Positions 1 to 9,020 of a stretch of 64,000 bases of DNA are shown here, one piece after another; within the stretch, counting starts at the first letter, position 1; every line of letters begins with the position of its first letter. Both the position numbers and the translations under genes were made by a program. Source of the stretch: Paenibacillus selenitireducens (lineage in GTDB: Bacteria > Bacillota > Bacilli > Paenibacillales > Paenibacillaceae); contig NZ_MSZX01000008.1 of the NCBI RefSeq assembly GCF_002021565.1, forward strand, positions 124,027 through 188,026, read 5' to 3'. Under the pieces are notes generated by a model. That model saw only the letters and a program-made list of their open reading frames with translations, ran no database searches and was not told the DNA's origin.

Positions 1-345
1 ATCGGTTCGATCCGTGCGCAACCGATCCAAGCTGATCATCAGCTCCTCATGAATCGCCGCTTTGTTCACTCTTGACCCATCTTCGTTCGGATGAGCCCCT
101 TTTGTCCAAATATTGATCTGGTCCCGATTTTTTCGCTCTTCGATCCACATGCCTATCGCTTGTTCGCTCTTTCCGCCGCAATAGATAAAAGCCGTATCAA
201 TCGTATTCCCGCCAATCGCTGCATAACCATCCAGTACCCTGCAAACCTCTTCGAACGTCTCCGGGGTGAAAAAATCTGAACCCATGATTAATGATGATAC
301 ATCATTTTTCAGTCCTGCAAAGGATAGACTCTTCAACTCATTCAT
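1..345 (-). CDS. Aldo/keto reductase, N-terminal part (runs off the left edge)
   Basis: The leftward frame starts at ATG 345 and stays open to base 1, giving 115 residues. The N-terminus reads as an aldo/keto reductase: an early beta strand ending in G-S-D, then G-G-N-T-I-D-T-A (the Asp of the catalytic tetrad region), then an Ile-Tyr-Cys-Gly-Gly-Lys-Ser-Glu segment that fits the catalytic Tyr and substrate loop, and W-T-K-G after a beta strand. Members are NADPH-dependent carbonyl or sugar oxidoreductases. The start has a GAGGAG ribosome site that overlaps the stop of the upstream Gfo/Idh gene, so the two are translationally close and probably act on the same sugar or polyol. The C-terminal two thirds lie outside the window, so the substrate cannot be judged. 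Confidence 0.85.
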   Translation of the reverse strand, partial: MNELKSLSFAGLKNDVSSLIMGSDFFTPETFEEVCRVLDGYAAIGGNTIDTAFIYCGGKSEQAIGMWIEERKNRDQINIWTKGAHPNEDGSRVNKAAIHEELMISLDRLRTDRTD

Positions 346-350
346 CTCCT

Positions 351-1340
351 CTAGATTCGAATACGTTGATGCGTGTAAGCGGATTCAAGACAAGCGTCAA
401 TGACTTTCATATTGGCTACGGCATCGTCAGGGCCAAATCTAGCCGATTCTTCCCCCCATACGGTGCGAGCGAAATGATCTGCTTGAAGCGCATACGTATT
501 GAACGTCTCTTGCTTCTCTTCCCGCTTCCCTTCGTTCGTATGTACATAGAAGTTCGGATCGCCAATAAAGGCGGATGGCACTTCGATACGCCCATTGGTG
601 CCAACAATTTCTAATGTATTCCGAAATGCTGCCCACATCCCACAATCGAACGTTAAGCCCACGCTGTTATCAAATTCGATGATCCCCGAAGCCATCATGT
701 CAACATGATCATGCTCTGGAGATATCAGTGCGTGAACCGTAGCGGCTTCCGGCTCGCTTCCCAGAATCAACCGGGCTGCGCTAATCGGATAACAGCCTAC
801 GTCATAGATTGAGCCACCGCCCCAATCTTTACGGTACCTCACATTGTTCTTATCGGCGTGGTTATTAAAAGTAAAAGTCCCGTGAATCCCGCGCACCTCA
901 CCGATTTCTCCGGACGCAATAATGTCCTTGATTCGATCGTACCGGGGATGGTAACGGTACATGAATGCTTCCGCGAGATGTTTTCCCGTGCTGCGGCTTA
1001 CTTCCAGCATTCTCGCAGCCTCTCCCGCATTCAACGCAAGCGGCTTCTCGCACAGGACATGCTTGCCGGCTTCCATCGCACGAATCGACCATTCCATGTG
1101 CAGATGATTCGGCAAAGGAATGTACACGGCATCCAAATTCGGATCCGCCAGCAATTCTTCATAACTCCCGTAAGCCTTTGGAATTTCCAGCTTCTCAGCG
1201 GTTTCTTGAGCTTTACGCAAATCTCGGCTAGCAATCGCCGATACGACACTTGTTGCGGATTGCTTAATTCCCGGTATCACCGATCCTACGGCAATTCCCG
1301 CACAACCTACAACTCCGAAACGCAAAGGATGATTCGTCAT
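351..1340 (-). CDS. Gfo/Idh/MocA family NAD(P)-dependent oxidoreductase
   Basis: 329 residues from ATG 1340, chosen over an ATG 27 bases upstream because AGGTG lies 8 bases before it. The N-terminus has the Rossmann dinucleotide loop G-V-V-G-C-A-G-I-A. The family C-E-K-P motif (Lys contacts the nicotinamide) is at about residues 87-90, and D-V-G-C-Y-P-I at about 170-176 fits the active-site Asp/Tyr segment of the second domain. Relatives oxidise or reduce sugars, inositols and sugar amines, for example trans-dihydrodiol or glucose-fructose type reactions. It is the first gene of an operon with the aldo/keto reductase, separated by only five bases, and has a sigma-A type promoter 50-80 bases upstream. 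The exact substrate is unknown. Confidence 0.88.
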   Translation of the reverse strand: MTNHPLRFGVVGCAGIAVGSVIPGIKQSATSVVSAIASRDLRKAQETAEKLEIPKAYGSYEELLADPNLDAVYIPLPNHLHMEWSIRAMEAGKHVLCEKPLALNAGEAARMLEVSRSTGKHLAEAFMYRYHPRYDRIKDIIASGEIGEVRGIHGTFTFNNHADKNNVRYRKDWGGGSIYDVGCYPISAARLILGSEPEAATVHALISPEHDHVDMMASGIIEFDNSVGLTFDCGMWAAFRNTLEIVGTNGRIEVPSAFIGDPNFYVHTNEGKREEKQETFNTYALQADHFARTVWGEESARFGPDDAVANMKVIDACLESAYTHQRIRI

Positions 1341-1390
1341 GGGACACCTGCTTTCAAAAGTTTCCATTTGAGGTTAACGAGTACACAGAT

Positions 1391-1420
1391 AATATAATTC
1401 AAATTGATTCCAGGATCAAT
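1391..1420 (-). promoter_or_regulatory. Sigma-A promoter with overlapping dyad for the oxidoreductase operon
   Basis: On the minus strand TTGATC (1419-1414) is followed after 17 bases by TATATT (1396-1391). A dyad ATTGAT-N6-ATCAAT (1403-1420) covers the -35 element and most of the spacer, a position where a repressor would block polymerase. The promoter call rests on spacing and matches; the operator role and its regulator are inferred. Confidence 0.6.
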
Positions 1421-1682
1421 GCCAAAAATTTAAATCCTACTCATCATCGATGAATATGAATAGAACCGTATTCGTTACTTATTCTACCGAAATATAATTT
1501 TTTCCATTTTAGTATGGATATTGTATTAAACCAATGGTAAAATCTTCTTAATATTTTTTCCTACTATTTGAGTGGGGATTATGGACAAGAACATAGAAAG
1601 GAGGATACCCGCCCAACAAGCGATCCCCCTCAAATAACGAGAAAATATGTTACCTCAATTTATATTAAATGGAGGAATTTAT

Positions 1683-4600
1683 TTGAACAAACATCTATTA
1701 TCTCGTAAACTATCACTCCTTATGCTCGCGCTTGGTCTGACCCTTGGTACCCTTCCAAGTATCGCGTCAGCCTCAAACTCAACTTATCTTCAATTACCTC
1801 AGGATGCACGATCTCTCGCAGATCCGTCAGACGAAACCATTATTTCTCCACAAATCAACACCACATCATCCAATAAAGTCCGCGTCATCGTTCAACTTAC
1901 CGGTCAACCTGCAGCCGTGGGCAAATATGCAGCCAAACAAGGGATACGATCACTAGCCGCTACAGCAACTGAACCTGCAGTTAATGCCGAGCAGTCCAGT
2001 TTTCTCCGTAAGGTTACGAACCAACATATCGATTTACAAGTCAATTACCAATACAACACCGTACTTAATGGATTCGAAGTCACGATCCCTGCTAACGAAA
2101 TCCCGGAGCTTGCCCAAATTGAAGGCGTAAAATCCATTCAGGAGAACCATATTTGGTACCCTATTCCAATTGAATCCTCCGAATCTGAGGAGACAGGAAA
2201 CTATGAGAGCAGTCCTCTGAAACAAATCGGAGCCATTGACGCCTGGAAAAACGGATATACGGGAGCCGGTCTCAAGGTTGGTGTTATCGATACAGGTGTT
2301 GATTACACCCATCCAGACATCGCTCCTGCATATAAAGGCGGATACGATTCATTCTATCGCGACAGCGATCCTTATGAAGAAGTCCCTCTTACCCCCGAAG
2401 AAGATGTAGAGTATGGAACTGGATACGAAGGAACTTACCACGGTACACATGTTGCTGGAACGATCATTGGCCGGTTCGCCAATAAGACAAGTGATATCGT
2501 GCAAAAGGGGGTTGCTTACGGAGCAGATCTATATGCGTATAAAGTACTGGGCCGAGACATCGATAGACCGGATAAATCTTCAGGAACGTCAGCACAGGTC
2601 ATCGACGGAATTGAACGTGCCGTCAAAGACGGAATGGATGTCATTAACCTGTCACTTGGCTCTGATTCCGAAAAAGACGTAAACTCCCCGGATGCGGTCG
2701 CTATCAACAATGCCGTTCTATCGGGCGTCGTAGCTGTTATCGCGAACGGAAATGCAGGCCCGGGTTCATCCAGCATGGGATCGCCAGCTACCTCTCAGCT
2801 CGCCATTGCCGTGGGAGCGGTAACCAGCGAAACTAAATATTTTACCGGACACTTAACCCCGGAATTAGTTCACAATGATGGATCCGTAACCTCGGCTACA
2901 TATGCTACTTATGGAAATTTTAACGTTATGGCATGGGAGACCGCACAAGAAGATTTCCATTCCATATTAGGGGATGATCCCCACGAAGTCGTCTACGTAG
3001 GACTCGGAGGCGATTCCGACTATATCGGTAAAAACGCTGAAGGCAAAATCGTTCTTGCCTCCCGCGGCAGCTATGCTTTTATAGACAAAATTGCCGCAGC
3101 CAAGGCGCATGGTGCCAAAGCCATTGTCATCTTTAACGGAAATGCTGATCCAAGCAATCCTACGCAAGCAGATCTTAGCGAATATGTAAACGGTCGGGAT
3201 GGGCTGTATGGCGGTAATCTTGGGGATAGTTTCGACTTTATTCCTACCGTTGATCTGGCTGGAAAGGAAGGACGCGCCTTAGCTAGAGCACTTATACAAA
3301 ATCCAGAAACCCGATTACAGTTTACATTTCCAAGTTCCTATCCAGATCACCTTATCCCCGGCGACAAGTTAGCTGATTTCTCTTCATGGGGTCCAAATGC
3401 AGATGCTAATCTGAGCATTAAACCGGATATTGCCGCACCAGGCGTTAACATCCTATCCACTTGGCCTGCTTATGGCAAAGGAAAACCTGAAACTTCGTAT
3501 GACAAAGCTTACAACCGCATTAGCGGAACAAGCATGGCAACGCCGCACGTTGCCGGATTAGCTCTCTTATTAAAGCAGGCGCACCCGAACTGGTCTCCGT
3601 TTGACATTCGCGCTGCCCTAGCTAATACCGCCGATGGGATCGTAGATGATGACGGGGATAGATATGACGTCTACCAGCAAGGAGCTGGACGAGCGAATGT
3701 GGCAAGCGCCCTCAAAACCCCAGCCCTGCTTCAAGCCCTTGAACCGATTACGATCCTCGATAAAAACTTTAACCCGCAATCGGTCATGAACTATAATTCT
3801 TCTACGAGTTTTGGTGTCGTCGCTCCAGGTACACCGCAACAAATCAAAAATCTACAATTAAAAAATACAGGAAACAACGACGTAACCTATACAACACGTG
3901 TAGATTGGTACTCCAAGCACGACGGGATTGAAGCTGCATTAGATCATGAGACTTTGACTGCTAACGCTGGCAGAACATCTACGTTGCAACTCAAGCTGAA
4001 TGTCGGCACCGCTGCAGAAGAAGCCTTCTATGAAGGACAAATTACGCTAGAAAGCTCGGGACTCCCTACGCTGCATTTGCCTTTCGTCGTGTACGTCGGT
4101 CAAGAACAACCAGCCAACGGATTTGGAATACAGGAGCTGTACGTAACGAATAGTGTTGTATATCCGAATCGAACTACCCAATCTTCAACCGATCTATCCT
4201 TCAAACTGACAGCAGATGACACCAATTTATTAGAAATTGATGTCGTGGATTTGAATGATGCAACAATAGGGTACTTTACAAGTCAGACAACAAAAGATTT
4301 AACGAATGAACGGTTTGAGCCCGGCAAGTACGTAGTTCAAAATCTAAATAACAAATACTACCCTTATGACGAAGAGGGCAACCCCATTTTGAACGAAAAA
4401 GGAGAACCTACTTCCGCTTACTTAAAAGACGGAATCTATAAAATTCTCGTTTATGCTGCCCAATTGAATAGTAAGGGCCAAATCGTAAAAGACAAGAACG
4501 GACAAAAAATTGAGTACTCTGGGGTGATCTCCTATCGCGTAGATAACTCTTCCAGCAATACTGGAGGTACTGGCGGCCCTAGTGGTGGAGGTTCTAGTGT

Positions 4601-5858
4601 AATCATTCCCCCAACGAATCCATCCACACCAGCCGTAACAGACGCAGCGAAGGCTGTGATCGAACAAGGCCTGAAACAAATCGTGGTTGCTTCAAAATCA
4701 ACCGGCACGAACGCTGCATTAACGGCAACCATTGCCGACAATGACCTTAAAACTGCCATTGCTTCAGCTTCTACCTCACCTGCAGCAATCGTAGTTCCAG
4801 TAACATCAAATAAAGATGCAAATGTTACAATTACTTTTACCGCAGATCAAATCAAACAATTCACATCCCTTCCATCTCAGAGCTCTTTGGTCATCCAAGT
4901 TGGAGGATCAGCGATATCCATACCTGCCAGTTTGTTAGCGAAAGCACCAGCGAATAATGACATTGAACTTGCGATCCACCCAGCAGCTAATCAAGCTGCA
5001 GCATTCTTAAGCAAAGTAGCCGGTTCTACCGTCATCGGAACGCCGGTTTCCTTTGAAGCCAATTGGGTTAAAGATACGATTCGCACCGCAGTTCCAGTAC
5101 CTAGCGATACCTTTATCAAAAGAGCTTTCACCCTTCCTGGCAGCATTGAAGCGAATTCAGCTGGCGTATTGTTCGAGGAGAACGGAATCATTACACCCGT
5201 AGCTTCTATATTCCAGAAACAAAAAGACAATACGACGATCGTAACTGTCAGTCGTCCTGGATTCTCTGTCTATGCGGCCGTGAATCGTGCGGTGAAATTC
5301 GATGATATTGAAGCTTCCTGGGCGGCATCCCATATCACAGCATTGGCGAATAAACTCATTATTAACGGGACGAACGAAACAACATTCTCGCCAAAAACCC
5401 ATCTAACACGCGCAGCATTCACCTCTCTGCTCGTTCGCTCCCTAGGGCTGCGTTCAAGCAAGACAACGACTTCCTTTACAGATGTTAAATCATCGGATTG
5501 GTATGCTAACGATGTTGCTGCTGCCTTTGCATCCGGCTTAATTCAAGGGAAAGACAGCCAAACTTTTGCACCTAACGACAACGTAACACGTCAGGAATTA
5601 ACCGTAATTCTGGACCGCGCATTACAATTAACAGGCGTAAAACTTAAACCTAGCACGCCATCGCTCCATGCTTACGCAGATAACGATAAAATCGCAGCCT
5701 ATGCGAAAGACAGTGTCAGCGCCTTATCCGCAGCAGGCATCATTCGTGGCGATACGAGTGACGACGGATCCCTGTTCCATCCTCAAGCCGCAACCACACG
5801 TGAAACTGCCGCCGCTGCGCTGCATCAATTATTAAAGAAAGCGAATCTTACAGATTAA
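1683..5858 (+). CDS. Cell-wall anchored S8 subtilisin-like protease with PA and three SLH domains
   Basis: The start is taken as TTG 1683, seven bases after GGAGG, which places a classic signal peptide (NKHLLSRK, hydrophobic core, A-S-A) at the very N-terminus of 1391 residues; an ATG 36 bases upstream lacks a ribosome site. Order of domains: propeptide (I9/inhibitor-like, about 50-150), S8 catalytic domain with Asp about 203 (V-I-D-T-G), His about 253 (H-G-T-H-V-A-G-T) and Ser about 617 (G-T-S-M-A-T-P), with a protease-associated (PA) insert at roughly 420-560. Beta-sandwich regions and a glycine-rich linker follow, then three SLH repeats in the last 190 residues. SLH repeats bind pyruvylated wall polymer, so the enzyme should stay on the cell surface. 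It resembles Bacillus Vpr in the PA insert. It stands alone between its own 5' region and a terminator. Confidence 0.93.
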   Translation: MNKHLLSRKLSLLMLALGLTLGTLPSIASASNSTYLQLPQDARSLADPSDETIISPQINTTSSNKVRVIVQLTGQPAAVGKYAAKQGIRSLAATATEPAVNAEQSSFLRKVTNQHIDLQVNYQYNTVLNGFEVTIPANEIPELAQIEGVKSIQENHIWYPIPIESSESEETGNYESSPLKQIGAIDAWKNGYTGAGLKVGVIDTGVDYTHPDIAPAYKGGYDSFYRDSDPYEEVPLTPEEDVEYGTGYEGTYHGTHVAGTIIGRFANKTSDIVQKGVAYGADLYAYKVLGRDIDRPDKSSGTSAQVIDGIERAVKDGMDVINLSLGSDSEKDVNSPDAVAINNAVLSGVVAVIANGNAGPGSSSMGSPATSQLAIAVGAVTSETKYFTGHLTPELVHNDGSVTSATYATYGNFNVMAWETAQEDFHSILGDDPHEVVYVGLGGDSDYIGKNAEGKIVLASRGSYAFIDKIAAAKAHGAKAIVIFNGNADPSNPTQADLSEYVNGRDGLYGGNLGDSFDFIPTVDLAGKEGRALARALIQNPETRLQFTFPSSYPDHLIPGDKLADFSSWGPNADANLSIKPDIAAPGVNILSTWPAYGKGKPETSYDKAYNRISGTSMATPHVAGLALLLKQAHPNWSPFDIRAALANTADGIVDDDGDRYDVYQQGAGRANVASALKTPALLQALEPITILDKNFNPQSVMNYNSSTSFGVVAPGTPQQIKNLQLKNTGNNDVTYTTRVDWYSKHDGIEAALDHETLTANAGRTSTLQLKLNVGTAAEEAFYEGQITLESSGLPTLHLPFVVYVGQEQPANGFGIQELYVTNSVVYPNRTTQSSTDLSFKLTADDTNLLEIDVVDLNDATIGYFTSQTTKDLTNERFEPGKYVVQNLNNKYYPYDEEGNPILNEKGEPTSAYLKDGIYKILVYAAQLNSKGQIVKDKNGQKIEYSGVISYRVDNSSSNTGGTGGPSGGGSSVIIPPTNPSTPAVTDAAKAVIEQGLKQIVVASKSTGTNAALTATIADNDLKTAIASASTSPAAIVVPVTSNKDANVTITFTADQIKQFTSLPSQSSLVIQVGGSAISIPASLLAKAPANNDIELAIHPAANQAAAFLSKVAGSTVIGTPVSFEANWVKDTIRTAVPVPSDTFIKRAFTLPGSIEANSAGVLFEENGIITPVASIFQKQKDNTTIVTVSRPGFSVYAAVNRAVKFDDIEASWAASHITALANKLIINGTNETTFSPKTHLTRAAFTSLLVRSLGLRSSKTTTSFTDVKSSDWYANDVAAAFASGLIQGKDSQTFAPNDNVTRQELTVILDRALQLTGVKLKPSTPSLHAYADNDKIAAYAKDSVSALSAAGIIRGDTSDDGSLFHPQAATTRETAAAALHQLLKKANLTD

Positions 5859-5921
5859 TTGAACAACAATAAAGAACACCGATTCAAATTTTATTGTACT
5901 AAGCGATTAAGCCGGAAAATC

Positions 5922-5969
5922 AACAGACGCTGGAAAACACCAAAGGTGTTTCCGGCGTCTGTTGTTTTT
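5922..5969 (+). terminator. Rho-independent terminator after the subtilase
   Basis: A stem of about 18 pairs with an AAA loop and one bulge (AACAGACGCTGG... paired with ...CCGGCGTCTGTT) is followed by GTTTTTA. It lies 63 bases after the protease stop. Confidence 0.85.
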
Positions 5970-5988
5970 AGGGAAATTTGAAAATTCA

Positions 5989-6342
5989 TTATCTTGCTTT
6001 TTCATTTATTTTAATTTTTTTCCGAATCGCTTGTGCTCCTAACAAAATCAATGGAAGCAACAGTCCATACATCGAGCCATACGGTAGCCATGCTTCTCTG
6101 TTATACTGACTCGAATGAAGCACATTAGGATGTATTATTAAGGAAAACACAATCATTATTATCCCTAGAGGCATAATAATTGATCGGTGATCTTTTAAAT
6201 TAAAGATTTGCGTAAGGCCTATTACAGAAGCATAAAAATAAATTGCCGTCCTAAAATAAATCGTGATAAACCACATTCCGGCCATTATTGCTTCAATTCG
6301 TATAAAATTACCTGTGTTTATCTTTTTGGCTAATACAAAGCT
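5989..6342 (-). pseudogene. C-terminal remnant of a GerAB-type spore germination permease
   Basis: The leftward frame between the TAA at 6345 and the stop at 5989 reads as the last third of an endospore germination permease. It has an A-K-K-I-N-T-G-N-F-I-R-I-E segment, W-F-I-T-I-Y-F-R-T, a Y-A-S-V-I-G-L-T-Q-I-F-N-L-K-D-H-R helix, P-L-G-I-I-M-I-V-F-S, and a final P-L-I-L-L helix before a Lys/Arg tail. GerAB proteins have about ten membrane helices and roughly 360 residues; only about 118 residues remain. The homology begins well upstream of any plausible start codon and is cut by a stop. The sequence upstream belongs to the TraB/GumN gene, so the 5' part was deleted. Confidence 0.75.
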
Positions 6343-6402
6343 TTAAAATTGCTCTTGACTTCTTTTTTTCCATAATACATGAGGAGGAACTTTAAGCTTC
6401 TT

Positions 6403-7608
6403 TTATTTGCGTTCCACCGTATATCCCTTATCCTCCAACAACTTGATAACCCCATGCTCGCCCAGGTAATGCGCAGCCCCGACGACGATGAAATACTCTG
6501 CCTTTTTATCGCTCTTGAGGTAACCATCGATTTTATCCGCCATGCCAATGTTACGGTCGATCAGCATAGCCTTGTTGTACTCCGCATCCCCCGCCATGCT
6601 GTTCGTCAGCTCCAGCAGCGCTTTGTCATCGCCTTGTTTCCACATATCCGCCATGTTGTCCACAGTATCATTCAGGACGTCGAAATTGTCCAATGCCGCG
6701 TTCAGGTTTTTCTCCTGCAGCTCCTTCGAGAAGTGATCGAACATGCTCAACTGGGATTCATAAGATTCCAGCTCCAGGACAGGAATTTTGCGCTCCATGG
6801 CTTTTTGAATGAAATATAGATCAATGCCTTCCGTTGCCTCGTATCCAGCCTTGATCGCTTTCAGACTGCCGAGCGTCGTCTCCGCAACCCACGGCTTGAA
6901 AGCATCCAGCGCGTCCGGCTTCATGCCGTTCTTCTTCAGGATCTCCTCCACTTTCGCGTAGGTCTCCTTGGATACGTGATCCTTCAGGGTGGTGCCGTCC
7001 TGGTACATGCCGATATTCATGATCAGTTGCTGCTGCTCTTTGTCCGCCGCCTTACTCAGGTCAATCTCGACGCCCAGATAGTCCGCTTCGGCAAAAGCTT
7101 GCTCGAACTCCGCACGAAGCGGATAGAAGCTGTCGTCCGCGATATGCATCGAGCCGACCAGGTACACCGTGTTCCCGCTATGTTTCACTTCCCACATAAA
7201 GCCCCGGGCGCCGGCTTGTGTCGTTTTCGAGAGCAAAAGCACAGTGCGGGTGCTTTGATCCCAATAGACCTCATACCCGGCGGCTTCGCCCACGGTCCGG
7301 ACCGGAACGTAAGTCACGCCGTTGATCAGTTTGGTCTTGCTGCTTAGCGTGATCTTCCGATCCCCCGCAACGGCATGGATGGTGCCGTCCTTCACGTCGG
7401 TCAGTTTCACGTTCAGGGCTTGCAGCGTCGATCTCAGCGGAACCATCGTGACTCCCTGATCGATGATCGGAGCGCTGGAAGCAAATCCAATGTTTTCGTC
7501 ATTGACCTTCAGAGCCGGTGTCTGCGGAGCAGCCATGGCCGGGGCTGCGGCCATCAGCATGCCTGCCGAAATCATCAGTGCCAAGAGCGATTTTTTCCAA
7601 TTTTTCAT
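6403..7608 (-). CDS. Secreted TraB/GumN-family protein with N-terminal copper-amine-oxidase-like domain
   Basis: 401 residues. A signal peptide occupies about 1-26 (KNWKKS, hydrophobic core, A-M-A). Residues 30-125 match the small Cu-amine-oxidase N-terminal-like domain (G-V-T-M-V-P-L-R-S, G-V-T-Y-V-P-V-R-T), a likely wall- or substrate-binding module common in Paenibacillus exported proteins. The rest is a TraB/GumN (TIKI-like) domain with the two conserved histidine motifs G-S-M-H (about 152-155) and G-A-A-H (about 377-380), plus an E-I-D segment after the first. TIKI proteins are metal-dependent peptidases, so a secreted metalloprotease is possible, but the bacterial role is unproven. It is a single gene; the GerAB remnant abuts its 3' side. 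Confidence 0.85.
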   Translation of the reverse strand: MKNWKKSLLALMISAGMLMAAAPAMAAPQTPALKVNDENIGFASSAPIIDQGVTMVPLRSTLQALNVKLTDVKDGTIHAVAGDRKITLSSKTKLINGVTYVPVRTVGEAAGYEVYWDQSTRTVLLLSKTTQAGARGFMWEVKHSGNTVYLVGSMHIADDSFYPLRAEFEQAFAEADYLGVEIDLSKAADKEQQQLIMNIGMYQDGTTLKDHVSKETYAKVEEILKKNGMKPDALDAFKPWVAETTLGSLKAIKAGYEATEGIDLYFIQKAMERKIPVLELESYESQLSMFDHFSKELQEKNLNAALDNFDVLNDTVDNMADMWKQGDDKALLELTNSMAGDAEYNKAMLIDRNIGMADKIDGYLKSDKKAEYFIVVGAAHYLGEHGVIKLLEDKGYTVERK

Positions 7609-7709
7609 GTGTATTCCCCTTTTCTATTGATGTATGTATTGTTCGCCTTTGCATCCCTGGATCCGGCATGCAAAGGCTTTGCCTGTATTAATTCTTACTT
7701 CTCCGCCGT

Positions 7710-9020
7710 TTAGATCTTATACGCCTTCATCGCTTTTCTTAACTCTTTCCACGAAGGACGCTTACCGTACATCAATACGCCTGTGCGATAGATTTTCGCC
7801 GAAATCCAACCGCAGATAAAGATCGATACGAGCAAGATGGCGATTGACAACCAAATTTCCCAATAAGCTACTTGACCAAGACCTACACGAAGGATCATGG
7901 CGGTCGGCGACGTGAATGGCACGAACGAAGCGACTTTAACAAGCATGGTGTCTGGTGAACTAATACTGAACATACTAATATAGAAGGCAATCAGAGAAAT
8001 AATCGTAATTGGCATCACCGCCTGACCCAACTCTTCTGTACGGCTCACCATGGAACCAACAGCTGCGAATAGCACCGCGAACAAGAAGTATCCTAGAATA
8101 TAGAAAAGTAGGCCATAGACTAGCAACATCGGGTCGATTTGCGTCAAATCGATATTGTATTGCTGGAAGATCGCCGCGTTGTGCGGCAGGCTCATATTCA
8201 CAACAACCGCTGCAATAAAGACGGCGATTTGCGATATTCCGACCAATAGCATTCCTATGACTTTGCCGAACATCTGGGATAACGGGCTCACGCTCGTAAT
8301 AAGGATCTCCATGATCCGGGAGCTTTTCTCTGCCGTTACCTCCGCTGCAATCATATTCCCTGTCATATACGCGGTCATGAAGGACAAGAATAAAAGAGCA
8401 TATACAGCAATGAAGGCTACGCCGCGTTGGTCATCCGTTTTATTCGTACCTGCACTTCCGCTATCCACAACAATCTGCTCTGTATTCATGGCAACAGGAG
8501 CTAACAAGGCTTTCTTCTGTTCTTCTGTCAACGTATCCTTAACGATCATTTCGGTCTTCACTGTCGTTAACGCGCTCTCCAGCGAGTTCATAATCCCGCT
8601 CATCATCGAGATGCTGCCTGCTTTGTAGACAAAACTCGGGAACGAGGCATTCTCTTTATTTTCAATAACTAAGTAGGCCGTGATTGCTTTGGAAGCAAGA
8701 TCCGACTTCAATTTTGCCTCGTCGTCTGCTGCATTCCCCGTCGATTCGTAGCGTTTGATCGCTAAATATGGTTTGGTCTGCTTCGCATAATAATGCTCAA
8801 GCCCTTCCGTTACGCCTGCTTGATCTTGAACCACGCCGATGGTGATATCGGTTGGACTCGCGCTATTATCGCCTTTGAACATATCGATGAAATAAAGACT
8901 ATTCACGCCTGCACTCACTAGCAACACCAAGATAATCGTCGTGACAATAAATGATTTCGTTTTGACTTTATTCTTAAAGGTAAAGCCTACAATCGTTTTT
9001 AAATTATTCATGACGCTCAC
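7710..9020 (-). CDS. ABC-2 type transporter permease (NatB/YhaP-like)
   Basis: 436 residues with one N-terminal membrane helix (about 20-42), a long extracytoplasmic domain (about 45-200), and five or so helices in the C-terminal half, the standard NatB/YhaP layout. The conserved intracellular segment E-V-T-A-E-K-S-S-R-I-M-E-I-L-I-T-S-V follows the second helix and is typical of ABC-2 permeases that couple to a NatA-like ATPase. The start overlaps the last 17 bases of the ATPase gene, so the two are translationally coupled. Family members export sodium, antibiotics or lipids; the substrate here is not evident. Confidence 0.87.
   Translation of the reverse strand: MSVMNNLKTIVGFTFKNKVKTKSFIVTTIILVLLVSAGVNSLYFIDMFKGDNSASPTDITIGVVQDQAGVTEGLEHYYAKQTKPYLAIKRYESTGNAADDEAKLKSDLASKAITAYLVIENKENASFPSFVYKAGSISMMSGIMNSLESALTTVKTEMIVKDTLTEEQKKALLAPVAMNTEQIVVDSGSAGTNKTDDQRGVAFIAVYALLFLSFMTAYMTGNMIAAEVTAEKSSRIMEILITSVSPLSQMFGKVIGMLLVGISQIAVFIAAVVVNMSLPHNAAIFQQYNIDLTQIDPMLLVYGLLFYILGYFLFAVLFAAVGSMVSRTEELGQAVMPITIISLIAFYISMFSISSPDTMLVKVASFVPFTSPTAMILRVGLGQVAYWEIWLSIAILLVSIFICGWISAKIYRTGVLMYGKRPSWKELRKAMKAYKI

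Noticed and set aside
1590-1682. Leader peptide before the subtilase, because of an AAAGGAGG at about 1597-1604
   Set aside because: No ATG, GTG or TTG lies at a usable distance behind it and no short frame of sensible length follows.
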